NCBI GenBank assembly: GCA_963691705.1
Contig: OY829538.1
Coordinates: forward strand, 17,262,443 to 17,326,442
Source of the DNA: Viola odorata
Lineage: Eukaryota > Streptophyta > Magnoliopsida > Malpighiales > Violaceae
Direction: 5' to 3'
DNA length: 64,000 nucleotides
The notes under the pieces: generated by a model
Told to the model about the DNA's origin: nothing
The model's input: only the letters and a program-made list of their open reading frames with translations
Database searches by the model: none
Made by a program: the position numbers and the translations under genes
In this document: one piece after another, positions 43,181-54,466 of the stretch
How positions within the stretch are numbered: position 1 is the stretch's first letter
Layout of the letters: each line of letters begins with the position of its first letter

Positions 43181-44256
43181 ATGGAAAATCCCATTAGATC
43201 CCCAAGAGGGATGGCTCCACGAGGTGACACAAGCCCACAAGAATTCACCCAAGAGTTTATGCATAAGATCCTCAAGCCACCCTTCCCTCAAAGGCTCATC
43301 AAGACCAGGAAGAAGGAAGAGGACCGCGAAATCCTTGATATGTTCAGCAAAGTCCTCGTCAATATTCCACTTCTTCAGGCCATTAAAAATGTGTCTCGCT
43401 ATGCCAAGTTCTTGAAAATGCTTTGCACTAACAAATGCAACTTGGTCGGGGTAAACAAGATAAGTGTGGGAGTCCATGTCTCTACTCTTATCCAACAAAA
43501 GATCCCTTCAAAATGCAAGGATCAGGGCATGTTTGTTATCCCTTATACCATTGGGACAATCAACATAGGCAAAGCTATGTGTGACCTAGGGGTCGGCATT
43601 AATGTCATGCCCTTGACTATTTTCAACAGTCTTGGCCTAGGACCCCTCGAGCCAACCCAGCTTGTTATCCGGTTGACCGATCGTTACGCCCTGAAGATGT
43701 AATTAAGGACGTCTTGGTCCAAGTAGGTGACTTATTATTTCCCGCAGACTTCTATGTCATCACAATGGAGAACGAAGAATCCGCTAAAGCCACAGATATG
43801 CTTCTAGGGTGACCGTTTCTGGCTACAGCCAGAGCAAAGATAGACGTTCATGATGCATCTATTTCTCTCAAATTTGATGAGGAAATCATCAAGTTCAAAA
43901 TGATGGAGGCCATGCGATACCCTTTCGATTTTACCTCTGATCTTTCTTGTGTGAATTTTATTCATTTGATTGATCCTCTGGTCAATAAAGTTGCTGACTT
44001 AAATTCTTTTGAACCCTTGCAGTTTTCCCTAGACTGGAGTATCACGCCAGCGACATTAGACGTCTTGACCTCGATGATCAATACTCCACCAGAGTTGCAT
44101 ATCATCATTGTTGCCTTAGAGGAAAAGCCTCTTGACACCTCCACTCAACCTGCTGGCTCTCCTTATCATGAGGAGCACACCATACGCCTATCTAGATGCA
44201 GACGACACGCTCCCAGTTATTATCTCCAATCGGTTGGGCGATTGAGAAGAAGCTGA
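43181..44256 (+). pseudogene. pol: Element J gag tail and protease
   Basis: After a frameshift near 43180 the frame gives KKEEDREILDMFSKVLVNIP and LCTNKCNLVGVNKISVG, then the protease block AMCDLGVGINVMPLTIFNSL with the catalytic Asp in DLG. A second frameshift near 43690 is followed by DVLVQVGDLLFPADFYVI and MLLG-stop-PF, where TGA replaces the Arg of LGRPF, then ATARAKIDVHDAS. The segment ends in the spacer before RT. Confidence 0.8.
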
Positions 44257-44257
44257 G

Positions 44258-45690
44258 TTGATTTCTTTGCTCAAAGAGTTTAAGTCAGCCATAGGGTGGA
44301 CTATTGCCGATATCAAAGGTTTATCTCCGGATCTATGCACCCATCGGATCCATCTTGAGGACGCAAGCAAAACAGTCCGACAGCCGCAGCGACGTTTGAA
44401 TCCTCCAATGATGGAGGTCGTGAAAAAGGAAATATTGAAACTTTTAGACGCATGCGTGATCTATCCCATTTCGGACAGCCCTTGGGTAAGCCCCGTCCAG
44501 GTCATGCCAAAGAAATCCGGAATCACTATTATAACTGGCCAAGATGGAGAGTTGATTCTAACCCGAATCCTAAACGGTTGGAGAGTATGTATTGATTATC
44601 GACATTTGAATGCAGCTACCCGAAAAGAACATTTCCCCCTTCCGTTTATTGATCAGATGTTAGAAAGACTCGCAGGAAAGACCCATTACTGCTGTCTAGA
44701 CGGCTATTCCAATTTTCACCAGATCCCAGTCGCCCTAGAGGACCAAGAGAAGACCACCTTCACATGCCCCTTTGGCACTTTTGCATATCGAAGAATGTCG
44801 TTCGGCCTTTGCAACGCCCCAGCCACTTTTCAGCGATGCATGATCAGTATCTTCTCTGAATTCGTCGAAGAATGCATCGAAGTCTTCATGGACGACTTCA
44901 CCGTCTATGGAAATTCCTTCTCTGAATGCTTGTCCAGTCTGTAAAAAATTCTGCAACGTTGCGTCGAGACCAATCTGGTCCTTAACTTCGAGAAATGCCA
45001 TTTTATGGTAGATCAAGGTCTCATCTTGGGACACATAGTCTCCAACAAAAGCATCGAGGTAGACAAAGCAAAAATCGAAGTAATTGAGTCATTGCCCTAT
45101 CCTTCCTGCGTCTGAGACATCCGTTCCTTTCTAGGGCATGCTGGCTTTTACAGGAGATTTATTAAAGATTTCTCAAAAATCACTCAGCCAATGTGTCGCC
45201 TATTGCAAAAAGATGCTGATTTTGTATTCGATGACAAGTGCAAGGCAGCGTTGATACTCTCAAAGCCAAGCTTACATCTGCACCTATTATTAGAGCCCCC
45301 GACTGGTCCCTTCCCTTTGAAATCATGTGCGACGCCAGCAATCATGCGCTTGGAGCCGTCTTGGGGCAGACGAAAGACAAAGAACACTATGTGATTTATT
45401 ATGCTTTCAAATTACTTAATCCTGCCCAGCAGAACTACATAGTCACTGAAAGCGAACTCCTGGCTGTCGTTTACGCTCTAGACAAGTTTCGTCAATACCT
45501 CTTGGGCACTCACGTCATTGTCTACACCGATCATTCTACCCTTATGTGCCTCCTAACGAAGGTAGATGTTAAGCCACGCCTTATCCGTTGGATCTTGCTT
45601 CTCCAAGAGTTCTATCTTCTCATCAAGGACAAGAAAGGAGCAGAGAATGTGGTCGCAGACCATTTGAGCAGACTTCCTGCACAAGATGAT
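44258..45690 (+). pseudogene. pol: Element J reverse transcriptase and RNase H
   Basis: Athila-type RT: IGWTIADIKGLSPDLCTHRI, QPQRRLNPPMMEVVKKEI, WVSPVQVMPKKSG, WRVCIDYRHLNAATRKEHFP, CLDGYSNFHQIPVA, FGLCNAPATFQRCM and FMDDF, with Asp codons at 44891-44896. TAA at 44942 interrupts it. Connection blocks (LGHIVSNKSIEVDKAKIEVI) follow. After a frame change near 45240 RNase H gives [35 protein letters not shown] and VADHLSRL. Note SNFH where SGFH is usual. Confidence 0.85.
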
Positions 45691-47010
45691 GATTCGCTAG
45701 TGCCAATCAGGGATGTCTTCCCTGACGAGCGTCTCTGTCTTGCCCAAGCTGTCCAGTTTCCATGGTTCACAGACATTGCAAATTTTTGTGCTACAGGCTC
45801 TTTCCCTGCAGATGCATCACCCAGCGAGCGCACGAGAATTCGGAAGCAAGCAAAATACTACATCTAGGACAACCCCTACCTATGGAAACATTACTCCGAC
45901 CAAGTGGTTAGGCGTTGCGTGAATCTTGAGGAAGTGCCCTCGATCTTAAACTTTTGTCACTCTTCCATTGAAGGAGGCTATTTTGGTACCAAGAAGACTG
46001 CAATAAAAGTTCTCGAAGCCGGATTCTATTGGCCATCCCTATTCCATGATTGCTATATGTATTGTGCGTCTTGCCCTAAATCCCAATGTACAGGGAATAT
46101 CAGAGCACGCAACCAGATGCCCTTGACGGGTATCATCTCTTGCGAGATCTTCGATATCTGGGGTATTGACTTCATGGGGCCATTCCAGAATTCTTTTGGC
46201 AATATCTACATTCTCCTCGCCGTCGACTATGTTTCTAAGTGGGTCGAGGCCAAGGCAACCAAGACGGATAACTCAAAGGTAGTTGTCGACTTTCTACGCT
46301 CTGATATCTTTAATCGATTCGGTACCCCACGCGCCCTAATCAGCAACCGGGGTACCCATTTCTGCAACCGGATCGTCTACTCTCTCCTCAATAAGTATGG
46401 AGTGACTCATCGCGTCTCCACTGCTTATCACCCCCAGACGAACGGGCAAGCCGAAATTTCCAACCGAGAAATCAAAGCAATTCTTAAAAAGACAGTCAAT
46501 CCGTCGCGGAAGGATTGGAGCATGAAACTTGGAGATGCTCTTTGGGCTTACCAGACAGCCTTCAAAACCCCAATCGGGATGAATCCTTATCGACTTATCT
46601 ATGGCAAGTCATGTCATTTACCGGTGGAAATTGAGCATAAAGCCTTCTGGCCTATCAAGCAGGTCAATACAGATCTAGGGCAAGCCGACCAACACCGTCG
46701 CTTGCAAATCCAAGAACTGGAGGAATTAAGAGATGATGCCTAAGAGAATGCCCTCATCTACAAGAACAAGACGAAAGTTCAACACGATAAGCTTCTGGTT
46801 CCCAAATCCTTTGTTGTTGGACAGAAAGTCTTATTATACAACTCTCGTTTGCGTTTGTTCGCAGGAAAACTGAAATCTAAGTGGACAGGTCCCTATCTGG
46901 TTACCACGGTTTATAACCATGGAGTTGTTGAGATCTAGAGCCTAGACACAGGCGTTGCTTTCAAAGTAAACGGTCATCGTTTGAAGCCATTCTATGAAGG
47001 GTTCAAACTT
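45691..47010 (+). pseudogene. pol: Element J integrase with active-site losses
   Basis: The zinc finger reads [11 protein letters not shown]: the second His is Tyr at 45979 (cat-to-tat type change). The core has WGIDFMGPF (Asp 46168), then ISNRGTHF where the second catalytic Asp is Asn (aac at 46345), and [12 protein letters not shown] with Glu 46453, spacing D/N-35-E. The tail gives [20 protein letters not shown] and [16 protein letters not shown], a TAG at 46936, then SLDTGVAFKVNGHRLKPFY in frame. Other stops are TAG 45865 and TAA 46741. Confidence 0.86.
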
Positions 47011-47478
47011 TTCATGACTAATGAAATGAAGGTGGCAGATCCACCAGTCTTGCCCTCGACACCTAACAACGAAAAAGATGGTCGGTCAAGGAGGCATTCC
47101 ACGCGCCTCATTTACTTCTTCCTCTTATCTCTTTCTTTTAATTATTTCCGTTATTCCTTTCCTTTGTTTTATTTTATTTTTATTATTTCCTTAACATCCT
47201 TTATTCCCTCCCTTTGTTTTTATCCATCTTCTCTCTTATCCTTTTCAAATTTTGAAAAGGATTTCTACTTTTTGCAGATTGGGTTCCGCACCCATCCGTT
47301 CCCACGCCCTCTCCCTGTGCAACACGCGTCACGCCATGACGTCACCAACCGACACTCCACTTCTTTTCTAATACTTTTTATTATATTTTCTTTCTCCCTT
47401 TTTCCCCAACGCGCTATCACTTCACCTCTCACTTCATCTTCTTCCCTCGAAACCCTAAAGACTAACCCTAGAAAATGC
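47011..47478 (+). other. Spacer between integrase and the downstream ORF of J
   Basis: A pyrimidine-rich stretch at about 47100-47260 and 47380-47450, then 'cttcctcgaaaccctaaa', typical of a leader before an ORF. No domain is seen. Confidence 0.5.
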
Positions 47479-47975
47479 CATGTCCACCCCTAAGAAAATC
47501 ACCAAAATAAAGATGGTCGCCCACAAAATCACCTCAGGCCGCCGCCCTACTTCCATACAACGTACTCCATCACCCACCTGCTCCACGACCCCCTCACCAC
47601 CCGCCGCTGAGTCAAGAAGTCTGCGATAGTCCGGTGGGTGGCGCGGCTAGTACCCATGAAGAACCCTCTCAATCTCAACCACAGTCCGATGGAGAGCTGG
47701 AAGTCACTGGATCTAAGCCAGCGACCCATTCCATCACCAAATCTAGCCGGACAATCCAAAAGAATTCAGACTCCAATATTTACAAGTCGTCGGCACAAAC
47801 CCGTGAGCCAGCAACCACCGTAGAAGAGGAAGACGCCGACGAAGAAAAGGAAGAAGTGACCTTGCAGAAGAGAAAGCCCAAGACAGCTCTGTCCGTCAAA
47901 ATAGAGGTGACCGTTGCCGACGCCGGAAAGCCGTCTGCATAAGCTAGCAAGAAAAGAAAGAGCACCGAAGAGGAG
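47479..47975 (+). pseudogene. Element J downstream ORF, first part
   Basis: The ATG at 47479 opens MSTPKKITKIKMVAHK, a basic start like MVLTRAGKNSKP of the ORF in K. A TAG follows near 47627 and the reading continues in another frame (THEEPSQSQPQSDGEL, EEEDADEEKEEVTLQKRKPK), an acidic and basic low-complexity region. TAA stands near 47940, then KKRKSTEEE in frame up to the LTR of K. The remainder is at 60007. Function is unknown; Athila carries such an ORF in the env position. Confidence 0.65.
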
Positions 47976-49372
47976 TGATGGGTGCCGAGACCGTCAAAAT
48001 AAATCAAGTTACAATTTACCATGCACGTATATAATTTAATTACAGTATGTGGTAAAAGGATCGTTCCTCACAGATTCGGTGGATAAAAATCAATTCTTTG
48101 TATTAATTTAAAAGGGTGGTAAATACCAATATGAGTTGTTGGTTGGTTGCAAACAATTTAGATTGACAGAAATAAACAAAATAGAAAACGCAGTGGATGA
48201 TTTTAACCAGTTGATAAGGGCTTCCCAGTAAGGACTTCTTATAGCTCATGATTCGAATAGATTGATCATAGATGCAAGAGTATTAAACACTAGACTTATA
48301 GGAAGGCTATAGAGACCAGGTATTGGTCACCTAGATCTCCTACTTTCCTCCTACACAAGACTTCCAAAGAGACACTCTATTGGAAGTCCCTAATTATCCT
48401 AACAATCCTAAGAGACACTCTATAGGATTTAATCAGGGCGATTGATAGACACAGGGAAAGACCTAATCCCCGGCCTGGGATAGAGAATCGTGTTTATCCT
48501 ATAAACCAGATCTGATCCTTCTTCTACCTGTCACCAGCTAGTTGCCTTCGTATTTCTCTTGGCAATGTAGACTCCAAAGCCACCAGAAAAGACTGTAATC
48601 GTCCAAACCTTATGTGAAGCTGATCAGACTTTACTAAGAATAGGGGAAATTTGTCATGCAAACAAAAAGGATAAGAATACAAGTATAGAGTGTGTGAAGA
48701 GTGATTTGATCTCACAACCTAGGAATCATGGCTTTGAATCCTTATTAAGAAGAAGGCGTTTAGCCTATAATCGACATAACAATAATAATAATAAATAGAC
48801 GAACATAAACTGAATCCGAATTATATTGAAAATAAGAGAATAGTTTAAGCTGCAACAATGGTAGAAAAATCCAAGCGAGAAGAGATACCTCTCTTCTACT
48901 CAGCGGCAGCTTTAAATAACAAAACCTATCTCTGGTTTAAAATTCAAAAGACGAAGAGAAGATAGATATCTAATCTTGCGGGATAGTTTGTTTAAATACA
49001 AAAAGAGAATCGATCATACTAATCGATTAGGGAGTTCTATTCACAGTTGAACTTCTCTCCTCCTGGAAGACTGCAGCTATCAAGGTGTTTTCGCTCATGG
49101 CCCACTTATAAATCTCGCGGCCCAGCTAGCTCATTAAGGTAGTTGACTCGGGTCAACGCTTCAAGTTTCTTGGCTTATCCCAGGCCTGGGATCATCTTGT
49201 TCTTTGATTAGCAAAACAGCTCTGATATAGGCCTTTTCTAGTCCTTTTGAATAATTCTGCTTCTCAGCAGCATATCTGCGAAAAAGGGGAGAAAAGCCAT
49301 CATTTAGCAGTATCATCATCCCAAAACATAAGTGAATGGATGATGAAAAGATGACATTTTAACGCTCTATCA
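47976..49372 (-). repeat. 3' LTR of element K (1397 bp)
   Basis: On the minus strand it runs from TGATAGAGCG (49372) to GGCACCCATCA (47976). It is 60 bp longer than the 5' LTR because it keeps a 17-bp and a 43-bp segment, each next to a short direct repeat. A perfect 16-bp palindrome ATCCCAGGCCTGGGAT lies at 49177-49192. Confidence 0.9.
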
Positions 49373-50501
49373 AATCCCCCACACTATCCTATGCTTGCCC
49401 CCAAGCATTTCTAACCTAACACAAGACTCAACAAAACAAAACACATATAAACAAAGATCAATCAATATCGACTTCAGAGCACCCAGTTCATCACATAAGA
49501 TCCACAGATACTTAAGCTCATAGCTCCATCTAATATTATCAAGGCTTAACCAAGACTCGAAACTCACCTGATCTTATATAGTCTCATAATCGAGTGCTTA
49601 GCGATCAAACCCTGCAATTGAAAACACACAGAACAATTCTCATTTCCTTCTACCACCCCTTTCACATTGACTGGATTGATTTTCAGCCCACCCCCTATGC
49701 ATTTCCTAATTTCTTTTCTTAAATTTGATCAGCTGAAGTTTCTTAGTTACCCTCGCTTAATTTAGGCCTGGGTACCAAGACATTCTATTTTTCCTTTTTT
49801 TGGAGCTGATTGTAGTTCCTTAGATATTCTTGCTTATATGAGGCATGAATACCAAAGCAGCAACATAACATTTTTATTCATAATTTTTTTTTCATAGCTG
49901 CTAAACTTCTAAAAATGATTTCAGGGGTAGGCCTATAGAGATAGTCAATGTGTCAAAGGTAGCAGGGTAAAGAATGCCAGTTCTACATGTTTTCTCTCGC
50001 AAAATTCAATCAGAAAGCCCAAGTATCATGACCCTATGTAGATTAAGTGAGTTTCACAAGTATTGGAAAGATTATACCTTGGTAATAAAACATGGACTTA
50101 TGAACTCAAGTATCTTTTGTTTCCTATGCGATGAAGTGCAGACTCTGAACTGATTTTCATGATCTTTGTTTAGACACACAAATTTTTTCTACAAACATGC
50201 AATAAAATCTTAAATAAAACATGCTCAAAATAAACAGACACGACACGAAGGCAATAAAAGAAAAACAGACTCTATAAACAGACTCAAACCAGCATTCAAA
50301 ACACATCAAATAACAAAAATACTCCCCCACACTTGATGACACTTTGTCCTTGAAGTGCGAGAAAGAAAAAAAAAAGGACCCAACGTTAAATAAAATAAAA
50401 GAAATAACAAGGAAAGGGAATACCCGGGGCAATTATGGGTTGGGTGGGAAGGTGTTTTGCATGAATTTTTCCAGGAGCTACTGTTGAATAGCATTTGAAT
50501 G
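49373..50501 (-). other. 3' UTR and polypurine tract of element K
   Basis: Next to the LTR the minus strand reads tagtgtgggggatt, the purine tract, preceded by a hairpin atgcttg/caagcat (49408-49391). The remainder is non-coding. I did not find the 240-bp module of F, G and J here. Confidence 0.7.
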
Positions 50502-52526
50502 CTATTGGTCTTCAATCAGCTTTTGGATCTGAGATCCTAGCTGCTCAACAGTCTTTTGCAAAAGCTCCTGGTTTGCCATCAGTTTGGTCATCATGGTTGC
50601 TGTGTTTTGCGTCTTATTCCCAGGTCTGGGATTCTGGTTTTGTGGAAGCTGCGATCCCTGGTCTGATGTAGAGGCTAGTTTCTGTGCTGGGTTGGTTTCT
50701 CCTGCCACAAAGTCTTTCTCGAAAATGAAGTTCCCTCTGTTCTTTGCAGAGTAGATGTGGTCTTCAGTAGGAGTGAAACCTGTATTACTGCGCAGCACAC
50801 GATTCTCATCCAAATGAAAGTAACCCATAGCATCCAAAGATTTTAAATCTAAAATACGCAAATCAGCTGATTTAAATAAATCGCAAGTAGACACATCTAG
50901 ACCCCTATGTTGGACAGCAAAGGCAGTGATTAAGGATCCCAATGGCATCTTATTCTTAACAGACTTGAATTGTTTACAAAGCCAAAATCCTAAGTTCACT
51001 TTATGCTCATTAACCACACACCAAAGGAAGAACAGTTCTTGCTTTGAAATCACACCAGTAATACCAGATTTTCCAAAACAATTAATGGCTAAAAACCTGT
51101 GAATGATCCTAAGAGATAAATCTGGAATAGCATGTGTCTTGGCATGGCTATCATCAAAACGTGCAGCAAGATCCTTAGTAATTTCTTTCCATGCTTCATG
51201 CTTATCAAATAGTGGAAATTCTGGATAATCAGTTAAGCAATTAACATACCAGTCTGATGTCAATTCATTCTCAGGCACAAAACCAATAAACACATTAAAT
51301 TCATCCATGGTAAAGTGGGCATATCTGTTCATTAATCTGAAGTTAGCCTCTTTAACACCTACTTTCTTTTTAGTATTCATCCAAAAAGAAGCATAAAATT
51401 CTAGTGTGAGCTCTAAGAAAGCAGGTTGTTCAAGAAAAAACAAGGGCTCCCAACCTATATTCTGGATATACTTGGTGAGAGGATCTATAAGGTCAAGGTC
51501 AGACAGCAACTGATAATCACATCGGGCGCATGCAATCACATCATCTTTATATCTAATAGCTAATCGTTCCATAGACTCAAAATCATCAAAATTAAGCCAA
51601 CCCTTGAGATTCTCAAGGGCTGGTACCTGCTTTGTAGCTCTGCCTCCTTTTGCTCTGGACTTGATTCTAACGTGTCCCTTCTGCTCTATCTGGGTTGGTT
51701 GTTGAGAAGGCATTCCAGGCATTTGTACCTTGTTGAGAGGTAAATGGGTGCTTTTCTGCTCAGGCCTGGTGTTGGATGCATTGGCCTTGGTTTTGGTCCT
51801 CTTTGGTTTGGTCTGGTTGCCACTGGCTTCATCATCAGGCCTGATGGAAGCCTTTGTTTCTGGGACCTCTGGGATTTTTCTTTCAGGCTCTTTTCTCTTC
51901 TCCCCCACACTGGTCTTTACTGAAGGCAATTGATGCTGCTTTCCCTTTCTCAGGCGAGACAAGGGGATCTCCTCCGAATCCTCTTCGCTTTCATCTACTA
52001 CTTCCGCTGGCTTGATTTTGTAGGTGGGATCAGAAGCGGTTTCTTCACCGGAGCTGGTGGAATTATGCTCTGGTGATTCAACTGTCTGATCAACGGCCGT
52101 CTCAGCTCGTGGTGCTCCCTCTGGAACCGATTCTTCTATCTGGTCTGGAAGGAGAATCTCAGCCACCTGCTCTGGAATTTATTCTTGTTCTTGCGCTGGT
52201 GGGGCCTCGTCGACCACTGGAGACGACAGCGGTGGCAACTTCTCTTGAGGGTCAGGCGAGGCAATAGGCGTGGGGCTTTCAGGTTGCGGCGGTGGTGTTG
52301 CGTCTCTGGCCGGAGGAGGAGATGGCGGCGGTGGTGGGTGCTGAATTGCTGGCGAAATCTGGGCTCCATCGACATCTGCCCTCTCTGAACTCTCAATCAG
52401 TGGTGATCATGGAGGAGTGTTAATAATCACGGCCTTTGGCTTGGTTTTGGGTTTTGATTTGGCGGCTTGCTTGGTAGCCTTTCTCGAAGTGGGTTTTGAG
52501 TTTTTACCAGCTCTGGTGAGAACCAT
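50502..52526 (-). pseudogene. Element K downstream ORF (Athila ORF-1 family)
   Basis: 675 codons in one frame from the ATG at 52526 (MVLTRAGKNSKP), interrupted only by TGA at codon 40 (52409) and TAA at codon 116 (52181). The N-terminal 300 residues are basic, acidic and Pro-rich low complexity. Residues of about 305-570 form a folded domain (GWLNFDDFESMERLAIRY, FFLEQPAFLELTLEFYASF, MNRYAHFTMDEFNVFIGF, SKQELFFLWCVVNEHKVNLG) which I recognise as the Athila ORF-1 family (Pfam PF03078, from memory). The last 40 residues suggest a coiled coil (LLQKTVEQLGSQIQKL). Position after integrase is that of the env-like ORF, but I see no signal peptide or membrane segment. Confidence 0.8.
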
Positions 52527-53094
52527 GGTGAGATTCTGAGATTTTAGGTCTGGGACAGATGAAGAAGTAGAGAAGAAAAAGAACGATGATGGTGGATCTG
52601 CTTGATTAGGGTTTTGTTTTATGGAAAAATTAGGGAGGTGTTTTAGTTTAGTTGGGATAAATGATCGGATTTAGGATAGAGGAAGAGTTTTGGTTTGGAT
52701 GGACAACGGTCATATTAATTAAATAATATTACCGTTGGAAAAATAATGATGGGATATTTTCTCTCTCTTGGCTCTGCTTTTTACTTTATTTTGCGAATTC
52801 CCAGACTTATCTTTCACGGACTCTTCCCCCAGTCCTGGGATAAGAGTCACTTCTACCCACTCAAAATCTGCTTCCTGCAAATCTCTTATCCCCGACCTGG
52901 GATAAGATCAACTTCAACTGCAACTTCTTCCTGATATTCCTAATAAAAATAATCAAACGAAATTCCATCAGATCTTTTTTTCTTAAGTTTTATTCAAACT
53001 AAATAAATGGGATAAGTTTTAAATTGGTGCAAGGGCATGGGTTGCCTCCCATGTAGCGTCCTTCTTTTATGTCTTGGACTAGACATGGTATTCC
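52527..53094 (-). other. Spacer between integrase and the downstream ORF of K
   Basis: A leader-like region with A/T-rich stretches; 'catgggaggcaaccca' on the minus strand near 53060-53045 is the usual Athila post-integrase word. No gene is seen. Confidence 0.6.
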
Positions 53095-54466
53095 TCATTT
53101 ATCCAGGCTTGGGTGGACTTGTACTTGCTCCACCGTGTGACTCTGAAATCCTTCGTGGTAAGGTTTCAGCCTCTGTCCATTAACCTTGAACGTCATTCCC
53201 TTCTTCGTATCTTGTATATCAATAGCACTATAAGGGTAAATGTTAATAACAATATATGGGCCCATCCATCTAGATTTTAATTTCCCTGAAAAGAGTCTAA
53301 ATCTAGAATTAAATAGCAACACTTTCTGGCCCACATGAAAGGTTTTATCCTTAATGATATTGTCATGGTATTTCTTGGTTTTAGCTTTTACGAGTTGGGA
53401 GTTCTCATATGCATCTCTTCCAATTCTTGGAGTTGTAGTTTTCTTGCTGCCGCATCTCTTTTTAGCTCCAAGTTACACTGCTTTATCACCCAAAAGGACT
53501 TGTGTTCTAGTTCGACAGGAAGGTGACATGATTTTCCATGCACTAGGTTGTAAGGAGTTGTGCCGATGGGAGTCTTGAATGTTGTCCTGTACGCCCAAAG
53601 AGCGTCGTCTAATCTTTGACTCCAATCTTTTCTGTCCGGATTAACTGTCTTTGCTAGAATAGCCTTCACGTCTCTGTTTGAGACTTCTGCCTGGCCATTG
53701 GTCTGGGGGTGGTATGCTATGGACACCCTATGATTGACCTGGTATTTTGCAAGTAAGGCAGTCACTACTTTGTTGCAAAAGTGGGTCCCTCTGTCGCTGA
53801 TTAACACCTTGGGTACTCCAAACCTGTTAAGAACGTGAGACTTTAGAAAAGAGACCACAGTTTTGGCATCATCGGCTGCAGTAGCTTTGGCCTCAACCCA
53901 CTTAGATAAGTAATCAACAGCAAGAATGATGTATTGATTTCCCCCAGACCTAGGGAAAGGACCCATAAAGTCGATTCCCAGACATCAAATACTTCACAAG
54001 AAAAGATGGGGTTTAAAGGCATTTCATTCCTAGCAGATATATTGCCAACCTTTTGACAATTAGGGCAATTCTGGCAATATAGATGGCAATCTTTAAATAG
54101 TATTGGCCAATAAAAACCACATTCAAGGATTTTTAACGCTGTTCTTTTAGGTCCGTAATGACCTCCACATGCCTCTGTATGGCAGAATCTTAAAATAGAT
54201 TCAAATTCATTTTGGAGAACACATCTCCTCAAAATTTGATCTTTTCCGATGTTCCACATGTAGGGTTCATCCCATACATAAAACTTGGAATCTCTTCTTA
54301 CCTTTTCCCTTTCTCTGTATGTCATGTCCTGGTCGAACTTACCTGAGTGTAGGAAATTGGCTATATCCGCATACCATGGTCTTTCCACCAGGGCAAGGAT
54401 AAGACTTTCATCTGGTCCTTCTCCTAGGGCAAAGAAAAGGGCTTCGTCTGGAAAATCCTCTTTTAC
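53095..54466 (-). pseudogene. pol: Element K integrase, two frameshifts
   Basis: In frame with gag-pol after the TGA at 54469: RRDSKFYVWDEPYMW and an intact zinc finger, CHTEACGGHYG with its Cys pair in CQNCPNCQKVGNI. At about 53980 one G is missing in the W-G-IDFMGPF block, so the first catalytic Asp is read in the next ORF (53966-53388). That ORF has [27 protein letters not shown] with the second Asp, and QTNGQAEVSNRDVKAI with Glu. A second frameshift near 53400 leads to GQKVLLFNSRFRLFSGKLKS and FKVNGQRLKPYHEGF. All catalytic residues are encoded, but not in one frame. Confidence 0.86.

Noticed and set aside
50502..52526. Envelope glycoprotein interpretation of the downstream ORF
   Set aside because: No signal peptide, transmembrane segment or fusion-like stretch seen; the Athila ORF-1 family fits better.
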